Position numbers and translations under genes: made by a program. Of a DNA stretch of 64,000 bases, positions 1 to 11,016 are shown piece after piece. The notes below the pieces were generated by a model. The model did no database searches. It was given only the letters and a program-made list of their open reading frames with translations, and had not been told where the DNA came from. Positions within the stretch are counted from its first letter, which is position 1; the number at the start of each line of letters is the position of its first letter. The stretch lies in assembly GCF_037975245.1 (NCBI RefSeq), contig NC_092582.1, positions 11,138,001 through 11,202,000 of the forward strand, read 5' to 3'. The stretch is from Apostichopus japonicus. Lineage: Eukaryota; Echinodermata; Holothuroidea; Aspidochirotida; Stichopodidae.

Positions 1-986
1 GAAACAGCATGGTGTGCTTTATCAGGGAGTTGACCAAACATGTGCTGGTATACATCAACCAATTTGTATGAATATCTGCCTCCATTTCTTCTTGGTGGTG
101 ATGGGGTGGCCAGTCTTAATGGGTCATCTTTGGTTGGTATATAGTCAACTCTGCGAGGTCTTTTATATGAGTCTGCTAAATCAAATCCCTGGGATCCTCC
201 GCATGTTCTTTTAACCCGTAAACCAGACTGATGTTGGTCTGGCACATCAAGTTTTCTATCATGATCTTCCCTAACAATAATATGCTGGGCGCGATCATGA
301 CCAATACATTCTGAAGCTCCTTGGGTGCTACCCGGCAGCAATGACTTCGAGAAAAGACATCTTGCTACAGATGTCCGTAATCGCTTCTTTTCTGAACCAG
401 CCATGTCGATTGGTGAGTTAGCTAACTTATAAGCTTGGCTAAATGGAACATGCCATTTTTTCGGTAATTCCCGTTTCACGTCCAAGCCATCATCTAAATC
501 TCTGAAAGCTTGAAGCGTGTCACCGCACTTAATATCCAAGATTGGAAAATTGTAATTTATTCCCTTTAATTCCGCTTTCAACAACGGGAAATCAAACTCC
601 ATTCCATTGTGCGCTATCAAACAAATCGGTCTAGCTTGTCGAGTCAAAAACAGCTTGAGCAGAGTAGCATCCAACTCACCGAATTGTCTTTTACAAGAAC
701 CATTAAGGTTAGTATTGTCTAATCCTGAGAGTTCATAAGCAACTGAATGAACAGGTTTTCCAGGATTCAGACAAATACTCAAGCTATCTGTAACTCGCGG
801 TAATTTTGGAGTCAGTCTGATACCGACCGTGGTTCTGATTCGTGAGACGTCTAACAATTCCTTGCGATGTACCGCAGTGAGGCAAATTTCGGTCATTTTT
901 GGTTTGTCCATGGCGAGAACAGCTGTTGATTCTATATCCAAGAAAACAAACGTCTGAATTGGATTTCTCTCAAGAGGTTTTTCCAT
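1..986 (-). CDS. TREX: TREX-like 3'-5' DNA exonuclease (partial, C-terminus beyond window)
   Basis: The minus strand is open from an ATG at 986-984 to the window edge, 328 codons without a stop. An in-frame TAG 12 codons upstream (1022-1020) supports this start. TREX enzymes are DEDDh-family 3' exonucleases that degrade cytosolic or nuclear DNA ends. Visible family signatures are Exo I FLDIES with D17 and E19; TEICLTAVHR at about residues 31-40; CLNPGKP; and Exo II AHNGMEFDFPLL with D132. A C-terminal block, KLVDVYQHMFGQ followed by DKAHHAV, aligns with the Exo III lead-in holding the catalytic His. The window ends within two residues of the expected last Asp. Between about residues 165 and 304 lies a ~120-residue segment absent from mammalian TREX1, with basic clusters KKRLR (200-204) and KRPRR (275-279). 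No intron is visible, as in vertebrate TREX1. TREX1 versus TREX2 orthology cannot be decided. Confidence 0.9.
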   Translation of the reverse strand, partial: MEKPLERNPIQTFVFLDIESTAVLAMDKPKMTEICLTAVHRKELLDVSRIRTTVGIRLTPKLPRVTDSLSICLNPGKPVHSVAYELSGLDNTNLNGSCKRQFGELDATLLKLFLTRQARPICLIAHNGMEFDFPLLKAELKGINYNFPILDIKCGDTLQAFRDLDDGLDVKRELPKKWHVPFSQAYKLANSPIDMAGSEKKRLRTSVARCLFSKSLLPGSTQGASECIGHDRAQHIIVREDHDRKLDVPDQHQSGLRVKRTCGGSQGFDLADSYKRPRRVDYIPTKDDPLRLATPSPPRRNGGRYSYKLVDVYQHMFGQLPDKAHHAV

Positions 987-2062
987 AATTTGACACAAAG
1001 ACAAAATATTAAAGATTGACTAAATTGTTGAGCTTTGCAAGCTAATGTTTCCCTGTCTTGGGGCAGCACAATGATATACACTTGCAGTCCATTTCCTTCA
1101 TATAATCATACATTACGTCGCCTCAAAATAGTCGAAGGGAAATTCTGCACTGAGTGGCTGTCGCTCTTTCATCGTGCTGTGCATAAGATATCATTAATGA
1201 CGTCATCAAAACAGTTTGTCATTCGGACTGGTTTTTGGCAAGTAGCGACAAGTCTTTTGTACGGAGCTTCACAATAGACATGAAATATCGATAGCATCTA
1301 GGCCATAAATAGGCCTAGTGCAGGTTTATATCGGGTAAACATCCATTTCATCTCATTGTTAGTTTTATACATATATGGAAACGGATTTAGCTTTAATAAT
1401 AATTAAAGGGATATTACGTTTTTCTATAGTTGATCGCTCGATTAAATTGCGGGAACAATTTTCTGCATATCCGCAGGTCAAAACCAGGTTCTATATTATA
1501 GGCGAATACTAATTTTTTCCTTCAAATTTGGTGATATCTATCTAATGAATGCACCTAATTGTCAGTAGCATATTTAATTACTGATTCCGTCATGGTAATT
1601 GAGTTGAAAATGTCCGTTTTGCATTGAGGATATATTCTTGCAATTATGTAGCACGTTGATGGAGTTTAAGAAGGTGTAGTATGTTTCTAATATCTAAGTG
1701 TAAATTTCTAAATCATGAGATCTCGAAATTAAGAATGTTTAGATGCATCTTACAAGGTCTTGTAAGTGCCATTTCCGGTAAATTGGGTCGCATTTTTTGG
1801 CAATAATTTCTTTCTACGCTACTCTAGGCCCAAATTTATGGTGGCGCTCCGCTTAGTGTCATGATGGTCCATTTTGGGAAACGGTCCACCAACTACAAAG
1901 TTGTTACAAATAAAAAGGCCCAAGTGTGATACGCACGTCAAAGCACTATTATGTAACATTTGGACGATAATTATGTTTCTTATCGTTCCTTAACTGTCCA
2001 TGCACTTAAGGATCCTACCAAGGCTACGGCCCTGGTCGAAGTATCTTTATTTTATATGTTTG
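987..2062. other. intergenic, no gene seen
   Basis: This is the upstream side of the TREX gene. Short open frames here have no recognisable protein features. About 1790-1845 resembles the 3' interior of the hAT-like element at 11017-11805: both hold 'tggtggcgctccgcttag' preceded by a 'tacgct(a/c)c' stretch. It is probably an old, end-less remnant of the same repeat family. The TREX promoter probably lies just upstream of 986, but I see no diagnostic site. Confidence 0.5.
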
Positions 2063-2363
2063 CAGGCACGTATGCAGGAATTTGTCAAGGGAGGGGCGAA
2101 CCTGTAGGCAAACTAACAGAGCCGTATATATGGCTCTGCAAACTAGCGTACCGCCACCATAAGTTGGCGCGAATCGTACAAGAAAAGTTTGGCCGAAAAT
2201 GCCTCCCAGATCGCTGGAAATGGCACTTCCCAGGCCTTGTAAGTTGCATTTAAGCTTTTTCTATTTTGAAATTACTAGCGATATCATAAAAAACATACAA
2301 AAAAAAGATGCTCAAGGGGGGGGGGCGGTCGCCCCTTCGCCTCCCCCCTTGGCTACGCGCCTG
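2063..2363. mobile_element. hAT-like non-autonomous DNA transposon (301 bp)
   Basis: The 8-bp direct repeat TATGTTTG flanks the element exactly (2055-2062 and 2364-2371). The left end reads CAGGCACGTATGCAGGAA and the right end, on the opposite strand, reads CAGGCGCGTAGCCAAGG, giving an imperfect terminal inverted repeat of hAT type (CAGG...CCTG). Just inside the right end is a G-run/C-rich block (2317-2348). There is no transposase coding. An 8-bp target duplication is the hAT signature. Confidence 0.85.
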
Positions 2364-2875
2364 TATGTTTGTATGTTTCAGAACGTGTTTTATGTTTTAT
2401 GAACGTGCCCAGATACTCCAATAGTGTTGCTTAAGTGCACTTATGATATCATATGCATGTTGTAAACATCTGTATAAGTGACAAGATGATTATATTCTTG
2501 TGCAAAGTTTAAGTATGTTTCCGTTTTGGGTTTAAGTTTCCATTTTTTAATCATGATATATTTATGCCCTAAGTCATGACACCCGGATGTTAAATAAATA
2601 AGTTCTTAATTTAAATCTAATCATTTGCATATTCGATAATTCGACTTTTGATAAATGATATTTATGACTGACATATATCAATTCAGGGACCAAACAGAAG
2701 CAAACTTGAAGATTTCTAGATGTGAGTCCGCCCCTTAGGTACTCCGCCGGGGCTTCACCCCTGAATGCGGCGCCGGGCCCCACCCGATAAAGGCTTTGCG
2801 CCAAGGCGCTCACGGACTACTTAAGTATATATCTATGTTCAGATAATCCCCCCCCCCCTCCCGCGGGTTGAAAAG

Positions 2876-2911
2876 ATTGAAAAGTAGGGGCCACGGCCCC
2901 TACTTTTCAAT
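2876..2911. repeat. perfect 17-bp inverted repeat with 2-nt loop
   Basis: ATTGAAAAGTAGGGGCC is followed by AC and then its exact reverse complement. The sequence lies next to a C-run and a GC-rich block. It may be the inner part of a decayed DNA transposon, but no flanking target duplication was found. Confidence 0.8.
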
Positions 2912-3250
2912 TCGGATTGACGCCCCTGATTATAATTGGGGGATGGAAATCTTTGATGGAACACCGGCCATGCTATAGCTGATCCACTTTCCGCAGGGGT
3001 AAGGCATTTATCTGGTAAAATCACTTTACATTCAAACAACCATATATATTGAGATTTTTGAGGTTGTCATCTAAACGTTGTGTAAAATATATTTTCGCTC
3101 CCATGATTAGTGTGTCACATTGTCAGCCACCATTATGCCATCTCTTCAGTATACGTCATACTGTTATAATGTAATGGAAATCATAGCTGTCGCCTTTGTT
3201 TTCTTCATCTGAACAAGAAGTTGTAATTCCATAACAACTCCTAGCTGATC

Positions 3251-3253
<3 letters not shown>

Positions 3254-3291
<38 letters not shown>
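3254..3291. repeat. (AT)n microsatellite
   Basis: An uninterrupted run of about 19 AT dinucleotides. Confidence 0.95.
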
Positions 3292-3294
<3 letters not shown>

Positions 3295-4370
3295 TACAAT
3301 TAAAAATTACCTTCCCCACCCCTATACAATATCCGTGACATCGATCCCAAAGCTTACCCCATCCCACCAATGCAGGCTTTCCACATTCGTAATTCTAGCA
3401 GCTTGGGACTGCATGCCTGGTCTTAGCCTGCCACCCTCCCTGCCATGCACATGCCACAACATACATACATGTATAAAACATATTGTTACCTTATAGTACA
3501 TATTACATGTTACCTTGCCTATGATCGACGTGCAGACTGCAATATTATAACGTAACAAGGCTGTCAATCTGTCGTTTACAGTAGGTACAAAAAACTAAAA
3601 ATTCAATCAATGGACAAACACTGAAACAGTAGTAAGCTGCAAAACGGTTTCATCTCCACAACTTAACCATTAGTATTGCAAGGTAATGATGACTACAACT
3701 ATATTTTTAAAACAAATTGAACATTTATTCTGTTTGGCCTCACATTGGGGTAGATCAAAACAATTTTAAGATGTAATTTTCCAGGTATTTAAGTTTAACA
3801 AAGTAGCCTAGGCTTAACGTTAGGCCAAGGTTGGGCTTAATCCTATTCGAAGTAAAATGTAAACTGGTCCAAAGTCTAACATTAGGACTTAAGTTAGCGT
3901 ACTAGGGCTACAGTATTGCGTTAAAGCTTGCAATGCATGCGTATAAATATGTAGTAAGTAATCAAACAACGGCAGCGTATTTTTTTGGCCTAACATTTGG
4001 CTCATTCAAAAGAAACATTCAAACAGAAACAACCCTTTGCTAGTGCGTAGGCCTATATAGCCTAAGCATAACCTTAATGTTAACTGTTACTTTTAATGTT
4101 AGACAATAGTGCTTAGCCTAACCATTATTTTAAGGCTAGTACTTAGTAGTGAGGTATCCCTACCCAAAAAGATCGTTTAGGACATCCAGATCCAATGCAT
4201 AATGAGGCTTTAATGTAAGGCTGTAAATAGCATAAATCCAGTAATGACTAATGTAAAGAGGTTGTCATATACCTGAAAAGGCCTAAAGTTGGGGCCTATG
4301 CCTAACAAATACTAACACTAACAGGCCCCTGGGTAGTATTACTACTACTAGGCTGCTTAGTAAGGATAAC

Positions 4371-4709
4371 CATATGTGTAGGAGGCTGGGGGGCTGCAGC
4401 CCCCCCAACCAAAAATGTTTGTGAAAATTCAGGCAATATGCTGAGAATTTTTCGAGCACCTACTGAAAAAAAAATTTGCAATGTGTTTTTCAATGGTTAA
4501 ACTGATATTATTATGATCAATGTTATTGTAACGACTTCCCCAATAATTATAAGCAATATGGAAGGGTAATAACACGGCAATTGATTGTATGTTATTGGCA
4601 TGCGATGTAATTACCGATGCATGCCTATGCGCATGAAAATTTTTGGATATACTTTTCGGGCAAGTCGTTACAGCCCCCCGCCAAATCAAACTGGGCTCCT
4701 ACGCCTATG
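4371..4709. mobile_element. hAT-like non-autonomous DNA transposon (339 bp)
   Basis: An exact 8-bp direct repeat, AGGATAAC, flanks the element (4363-4370 and 4710-4717). The ends are CATATGTGTAGGAGGCT on the left and, inverted, CATAGGCGTAGGAGCCC on the right. Subterminal C/G runs (4390-4408 and 4673-4681) mirror each other. No transposase frame is present. The 8-bp duplication and imperfect short inverted ends fit the hAT superfamily. Confidence 0.82.
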
Positions 4710-4717
4710 AGGATAAC

Positions 4718-6460
4718 CCTACTCCCAGGGTAAGCATACATCCTGATTAATCAGGATTAGCGATCATTAGCCCTTTTTGGCAAGGTTTATGTACTGTCCC
4801 GTTTTGTGTGTTCTTAGTGATCTTCAAATATAGCCCTACAGTGTCACTGTTTTTATATATGAAAACCAAAGTACACATGTATTGTGCATCACTCTACTTG
4901 ATCATTATGGAAATATAATCGTTCCCAACACAGAAACATTATTGATGGCTGTATATTAGCTACACAAGTTGACGAGGAAAGCAATGTAACATTGACTTTA
5001 TAGAACTTTGCAACAAAAGCTAAACTTAAATATTAATGTAACTAATTTCTCAATACTACTTTAGGTACTGTAAACTTGTAGCTATGCTAGTAATTTATAT
5101 GTTTCCCACTGTAAAAACCAAAACTTTTCTTCAGAGGGAAAATGGTACCTTAGACCCTTCCCCAGGAGACATTGTCCCACTTCTCAACCAAGAAAAGATT
5201 GTAAACTTCAAAAGTCAAATCAATTGATGTGAGATTTCAGTAATGCTGTTAAAAAAGAAAAGGTGCTAATCTTGAGATGTCATATTTTTTTGCAAGTTTA
5301 AGCTTAAAGCTATTGCCATAAATGTTTGAATTTGTGTTCCAACATATTAAAAATGCCAAGAGGCTTTCTTTTTCAATTTAACCGAACATGTAGTATTTTA
5401 AGTTCTCTTGCATGTACTGTAGGCCTATATATGTACAAACTTAGGCAAAGCTATAGATATGATGCAGATTTGTTGCCCTTGCATGATGGGAGAGCCTTTT
5501 TGGTGTGTAAATAATGAACAGTTTATTAAATAATGAAAATTTTCAGCAGAAACCCAAACCATAATAGCATGCAGGTGTATGTAACTTCACTCCCATGGCC
5601 TAAGGTGCCCAAATGAACATTTTGGCTGTCACTTAGGCTACTAAGCATTGACTTAAACTTTTCACTTTTCATAGTTGTTCAGTTGAAGCTGAAATGGAAA
5701 AATGAGAAAATCACCTTAAAGTGCGTATTTAGATTTTTTTAAGACATTTTGATGGACTTTTTTGATTATATATTACCATAACTGGGAGGAGGAGAGGGGG
5801 TCTTGATGGGGGCAGTATATGCCTCCTTGTGAGTTCACCTTCTTTTGAACTAATCTATTATAGCTTGGTAGGATCTACTATTGGATTGATATGAAAATTT
5901 GTCTGATGCTTTACAAGATCAATGGTAAAGTAAAACATAGATATATAAATGCCTTACTTTATGAACTTGTTTCTTGCGGCAGGTTCTACCTGTCAGCAAC
6001 AGGAGTCTGTGCATGAATTTAGTGAAGGGTCGTGGGAATAGAAGGAAATGGGAGGGGTGGGGTAGGGGACTTGGTTGGTTGCACATGGTAAGGTACAGTA
6101 TCGTTCTTTGAGAAGTGTATGGGATCTGGGGTGGTATTGCCCTTCTCATCAATAGAAAGTTACACTGTTCATTGCTGAATGTATAAATGCATATAAATAT
6201 CATATGATTCGTAGCAGCTTATTGTGCATTGGGTTAGGAAATTTGTCACACCTAACAAGATTTACTCAATATAAGATGAATGATTAATTAACTCCATTTG
6301 ATTCTCCTCATTTCAAGTGAACTATTTCATTCTGTACTGTGTTGAGATGGCTTGAACAGTTCTCAGATTTAATTGAGTTTGCTTTTGTTAAATACAGTCA
6401 TTTCTATGCACAGTGCTAGTGGTGGTTAAACTGGAGAATGAATATATCCTACAAGTTGTG
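4718..6460. other. intergenic, nothing recognised
   Basis: AT-rich sequence with short open frames only. I see no domains, splice-bounded exons or repeats with defined ends. Confidence 0.5.
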
Positions 6461-6468
6461 TTATTTTG

Positions 6469-7193
6469 TAGGGATGCACCGGATATCCGGTCCGGCCGGA
6501 CTATCCGGCCGGATAGTGAGGAATTATCCGGTTCCGGCCGGATATTTTTCAAAATCGGGCCGGATCTTTTTCAAAATCTGGCCTGAATTATTCCTTAAAA
6601 AGGTGTTGGTATTAACTTAAATCAATGTAAACTATTTCCAAAAATTAATAAAAACATTCAAAGTAAGGAAAAAATTAGGTTTAACATGTTCAATTTAATT
6701 TTCTCAATGGTCTGACCCACTGTTGCTAAAGATCAATCAAAGTAATACAACTACTGTAATAATATGAAGCTATATACAATAAATACAGTTTGCAGTGAAA
6801 TCATTTCTTGCAGCCTTCATCAGTTTAATATTGTGCAGTTAAAATAGACCATTCATATACTTATCAGTCAAAATACCGTTCCATCGAATCTTTACTTTCC
6901 CATTATTGTTGGCATTCATGTTTTCTCTGAATATTTATGTGTGAAACAACCTCTTATATGGTTAAATACGTCTGAATTTTTTTAAATTCCACAAAAACCA
7001 CCTTCTTTATAATATGTGTATACCTCACCTAAGATTTGCTCCTTGTTTCATACTTCTACTTCTTATTAATGATTTTCTTTTGTGTAATGAAAAAATCCGG
7101 TTCCGGCCGGATCCTATCCAGCCGGATTTCATGTACTATCCGGCAAAATCCGGTTCCGGCCGGATCCAAAAATTTGGATCCGGTGCATCCCTA
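6469..7193. mobile_element. hAT-like MITE (725 bp) with perfect 16-bp TIRs
   Basis: TAGGGATGCACCGGAT at 6469-6484 is repeated exactly, inverted, at 7178-7193. An exact 8-bp target duplication, TTATTTTG, flanks it (6461-6468 and 7194-7201). Both subterminal regions are packed with CCGGCCGG palindromes (for example 6490-6545 and 7096-7170), while the AT-rich middle holds no transposase. The intact duplication and perfect terminal repeats point to a fairly recent insertion of a non-autonomous hAT element. Confidence 0.92.
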
Positions 7194-7201
7194 TTATTTT
7201 G

Positions 7202-8756
7202 TACATGTATATGGTCAGTGGAACAATATTCCCATGCTATGCATAGGAAAGACCGAACCCTACATACTGTAGCAGTTTGTGCTGAAAGTTTGTGTTGGAA
7301 GTAACATTGAAAGCCTGTGATATTTCCTAAATGTACTAAAAAAAAATTTATAGCTGTTTGGGAAGTTGTCCATCACTGGTATCTGTATCACAAAGACCGA
7401 AGATGGCGGTCGGGTATGGGTCTCCTGTGCAAGTCATGTAATATTGTGCCCTTCATTATGTGGGTATGTAGTATATATAGTGTGAGATTGATCTCTGTAT
7501 GATAATCTGTAACATTACTCACTATAAAGAAATAGAAAGAAAGAAGAGAAAATCCTCAAACTGTGTACAGTTAATGAAATCACTTCCCCATGTATTAAAC
7601 ACAGTTTGCTTATATATTATTTATTAATTTCATGTACAAATTCTAATGAACTTTGACTGCCATTGGTGTTTGTCAAGTTCTTCAAAAAAGAAAGAAAAAT
7701 ATCTCTCATTTCCTCCTACAATGCTGTTAGTAAGAAAACTGTGACATAGCAACCCATTGATCCAGTGATTTTATGTAAAGGATAGCTGAACACACACAGC
7801 AAAGTGACAAAATTCACTAATGAATCATTTGTAGACCATTAGGGTCTTAAATTAAAGCATGTTTTATTGCATTATACGGCACTAGTCCACATTACCATCT
7901 CATCTCGAGGCAGTTTGTCCTGGCAAAGCCCTCTTATGCTGTGTTAATCATGAGTAAATTTTCCTCCTGGTTCCATTTGACATCATCATCACCATGGTAA
8001 CCACCGTCAGATGTTTTCTAAAACTTCATCTCATGGCTTCCATAATTGCAGCGTGTCTATATGAACAGTACATGCAGACACAGTTTCTATTTCTGAATAA
8101 CGAAGCTCTGTCTTAATTGAAGCTGTTTCTCCTTGATATCAGTCTCAGATCTCACCTAATGAAATCCTCCTTTGTAAGAGTGGGTAGATGAAAACACATA
8201 ATTTATCAGACAGACAGTCATACAGAGCTCTACAGTCCTATGATGGAATGCTTCTTGTCCATCCACTTGCAATTCCTGTACTAAGGTGTAGTTTTACATC
8301 TGATGCCTTCGATGACGACACTAATACTCGTCATGCAGGGATTCATGGCCTCAAGAATATGCAGTACTCGCTCAGTGCCTTTATCCGCTGTAGTCGAAGA
8401 AGTACAGTGCTAAAAGTCTGAAGATATTTATCATACCCACCGTGTCTGAGTGTTCGACATTGTCTTGACAGCTACCACGAATATTGAATACATCTGACAT
8501 TGAAATATTTTCTAACTTCTTTACCTCACAACAAATCTTCAAGACTCTAAAAATGTATCTTTGAATACTATCAGATGACTTTCTTAAATGGAGTTACAGT
8601 ACCTTATCCTGTGATGCGGGAAGTTTCCACATGGCTTTTGAAGATTCTGTCCTGATTGAAGATCTGCGACTCTCTTCACATTTATCTGGTCGGCCTTCCT
8701 GATGGATTATCATCAGTGAACTTTTGTAGCCACGAATGATACAAAACTTGAAGTGA
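7202..8756. other. intergenic, nothing recognised
   Basis: AT-rich sequence with no convincing exon, RNA gene or bounded repeat on either strand. Confidence 0.45.
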
Positions 8757-8951
8757 TTGGGTTTTATTTGCATAAACACCAGATTTGCCGTTTTGAGCTC
8801 TGACCGAGGAAGCCGAAATCCAGAGGGAATGCCAATCTGTCCGTTTTTGGACGATCACCCCGACTTATTTCTTCTCTTACTTTTTCTTCTGCTGCTTGTC
8901 TACTGCCTGTTCTATGCCTTAGCTAAAATCCTTCTTCGAATCTTTGCCCAA
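8757..8951 (+). CDS. candidate small exon encoding a transmembrane segment (uncertain)
   Basis: An open frame from 8757 has an internal ATG at 8829 in a good context (GGGAATGCC). From there it encodes a short polar lead (PFLDDHPDL) and a ~23-residue Leu/Phe-rich hydrophobic helix (LLLLFLLLLVYCLFYALAKILL), then a basic and polar tail ending at a possible donor, GCAG|GTAGAG, near 8951. I do not recognise the protein. It could be a first exon of an unplaced gene, or chance. Confidence 0.18.
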
Positions 8952-9822
8952 TCAGCAGGTAGAGTTAATTTGTTGTTTTAGTTTGAAATGCTTTTTAGTT
9001 TTTACTTTTGTATGTGTCTGCTGTAATTTCTAATCTGTTTTTATGACTTTTATTTGTGCAAAATTGTTGATGGGTTGCTTACTTTGGTTGATGTTTTATG
9101 TTGTCAATTTACTGTATGATTTGAAACCTTCTACCCCTTTTTTACTTCTTTGTTATATTTATTACTTGTTTAGTAGTAATTATTATTATTTGGGGGGGGG
9201 GGAGGGAATCATCTCCTTGTTGCATGTTGTGTAGACTGCAGTACCTTCTTCTTGTATGCTCAATACATATATTCCTTATGTTGTGTTGCATCATTCAACT
9301 GTAGTTCTAGCTTTGTTGACTAAAGCACTGTCCACCGAGACTCTAGCCATTGACAGGTCCAGCCATCTGTAGGATGACTACTGTAGATCTTGTCAAGTCT
9401 CATTTGTAGATCCACGTTGGGGGGGGGGGTGGGGGAGATAGGTGTGTATAACGGTTTTAACCATTTTCAACAACAATGTGTAATAATGTACAGTATTAAA
9501 TATCAACACAGGTCAATTGAAAAGACTTGCTTACTAAACAACCTTGTTTTCTATGAAGAACAGTGTAGTTTGTCCTAAATTCCATCAGCTATTTAAAATT
9601 TGAAAGTTTATTACATAGTCTACTAGCCTTCATATGGCAGCATTTGGTATATTATGGTGCTCTTGGGAGTCTTGGGAAAATTACGTGATTTTAATCATTG
9701 CAAGATTGGAGTGGTAAACTTACTGATACAATTCCTCCATGAATGCTAAGTGCACTTGATAATAGTAATGATAATAACTAATCTTATATAGCCCAGACTC
9801 CAAAAAAGTTGTTCAATGCACC

Positions 9823-10091
9823 TTACAGGTGCTGAAGGTGCAAAAACTAATAGTCAAGAGAATACACAAATTGGCTGTAAGATACATACATGTACCTCCT
9901 CCTTTTCGCTTTCCCCATCTCTCCCCTCCCCCCATACCCCCAGAAAGAAGTGTAAATAATAAGAAAAAATAACAAACTGTTACAGGTGCTGAAGGTGCAA
10001 AAACTAATAGTCAGAACTTGAATACACAAATTGTCTGTAAGATATCCTCTTCCCTCCCCAACCCCAGAAAATAGTGTAAATAAGAAACTGA
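9823..10091. repeat. imperfect tandem duplication, ~157-bp unit, two copies
   Basis: 'ttacaggtgctgaaggtgc' starts at 9823 and again at 9980. Both copies continue through a shared ACACAAATTG(G/T)CTGTAAGATA block and a C-rich tract to 'agtgtaaata'. Confidence 0.85.
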
Positions 10092-10647
10092 ATTGTGACG
10101 TAGGCAAATAAAGTGTTGTCAAGCGAAAAAACTGTTAACTACAGTTGGTGCTTGAAAGCAATTTTTAGAAGATATTCTGTATATGGGAAAGATGCTAAAG
10201 TTCCCAAATCTGCTCATATATCACCAGATTCTGAACTTTTCAGAACTAGATCACCGGGCTTGAATGGAAATCACCAAATTTAGCGCAAAATTTATCCAGA
10301 GTAGCAACCAAGACAGACCTATTTTGTCATCGGCAAAATGTGTATGACTTTTGTTCTTCCAAGGAAGTGTCTTGGACTCTTGGTATACCTTACTTACTTA
10401 TACTTTGAAACAGATTATTCAAATAATCGCAGCTATTGTTTTCTTTATGCATCCAAATGGAATTTTTGGTGGGCGACATCATATTTTCTCCCACATTTTA
10501 AGCCGTTGGGAGAGGATACACATCCCTTCCCCATCCTCCACTCCCAGGAATTTGCCCCCGGTTTTGACATTCCTGTTAATGGTGGAGTTTTTTTCTCCCA
10601 AATTGAAGTTCAATAATACAATTTCTTTTTTTCAAACTAAGTCACTA

Positions 10648-10695
10648 TCACTGGTCAGTAATTATCACTAGTCAGTAATGATCACTAGTCAGTAA
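10648..10695. repeat. short tandem repeat, ~17-bp unit, three copies
   Basis: Successive copies of 'atcactagtcagtaat' with one or two changes. Confidence 0.8.
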
Positions 10696-11016
10696 CGATT
10701 CTTGCTATACTCAACTTTTACTTGCATGTTGTCTAATAAAAAGAGTGATATGGAATATCCCCCTGATTATTCTTTCTAGAACTGTCCCGTTGTATTTGCC
10801 ACACAGTATTTTGTGTCAAGTAAAAAGACAGTATTTGTAGCTCCTTTGGTCCAAATATGTGAATTTCAGATGCATTCCATCTGTTAAAATAGCCTGCCTC
10901 ATAAAACGACCACAACAGCATCAGCATATTGAGAGACTTTAAACTACAGAAATTGCCCATCCCTAATACGTAAAATGTAGATTTACATGTGGGTAGCCCA
11001 TTGCAGATGTTAGATA

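Larger units (their letters stand above)
2364..4362. other. intergenic, low-complexity and GC-rich blocks, no gene seen
   Basis: This stretch contains a GC-rich block (about 2725-2812), a hairpin (2876-2911) next to a C-run (2848-2859), and an AT dinucleotide microsatellite (3254-3291). The remainder is AT-rich sequence without recognisable coding content on either strand. Confidence 0.5.
8982..11008. other. intergenic, tandem duplications, no gene seen
   Basis: This stretch holds poly-G runs (9191-9202 and 9419-9435), a 157-bp tandem duplication (9823-10091) and a short 17-bp repeat near 10648-10695. The open frames around 10338-10671 show no recognisable features. Confidence 0.45.

Noticed and set aside
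6438-7304. Several short open frames rich in SGRI/PAKSGSG words
   Set aside because: They fall within the hAT MITE and translate its CCGG palindromes.
10338-10671. Overlapping 92- and 106-codon open frames
   Set aside because: No domain, no splice context and composition like the surrounding non-coding DNA.
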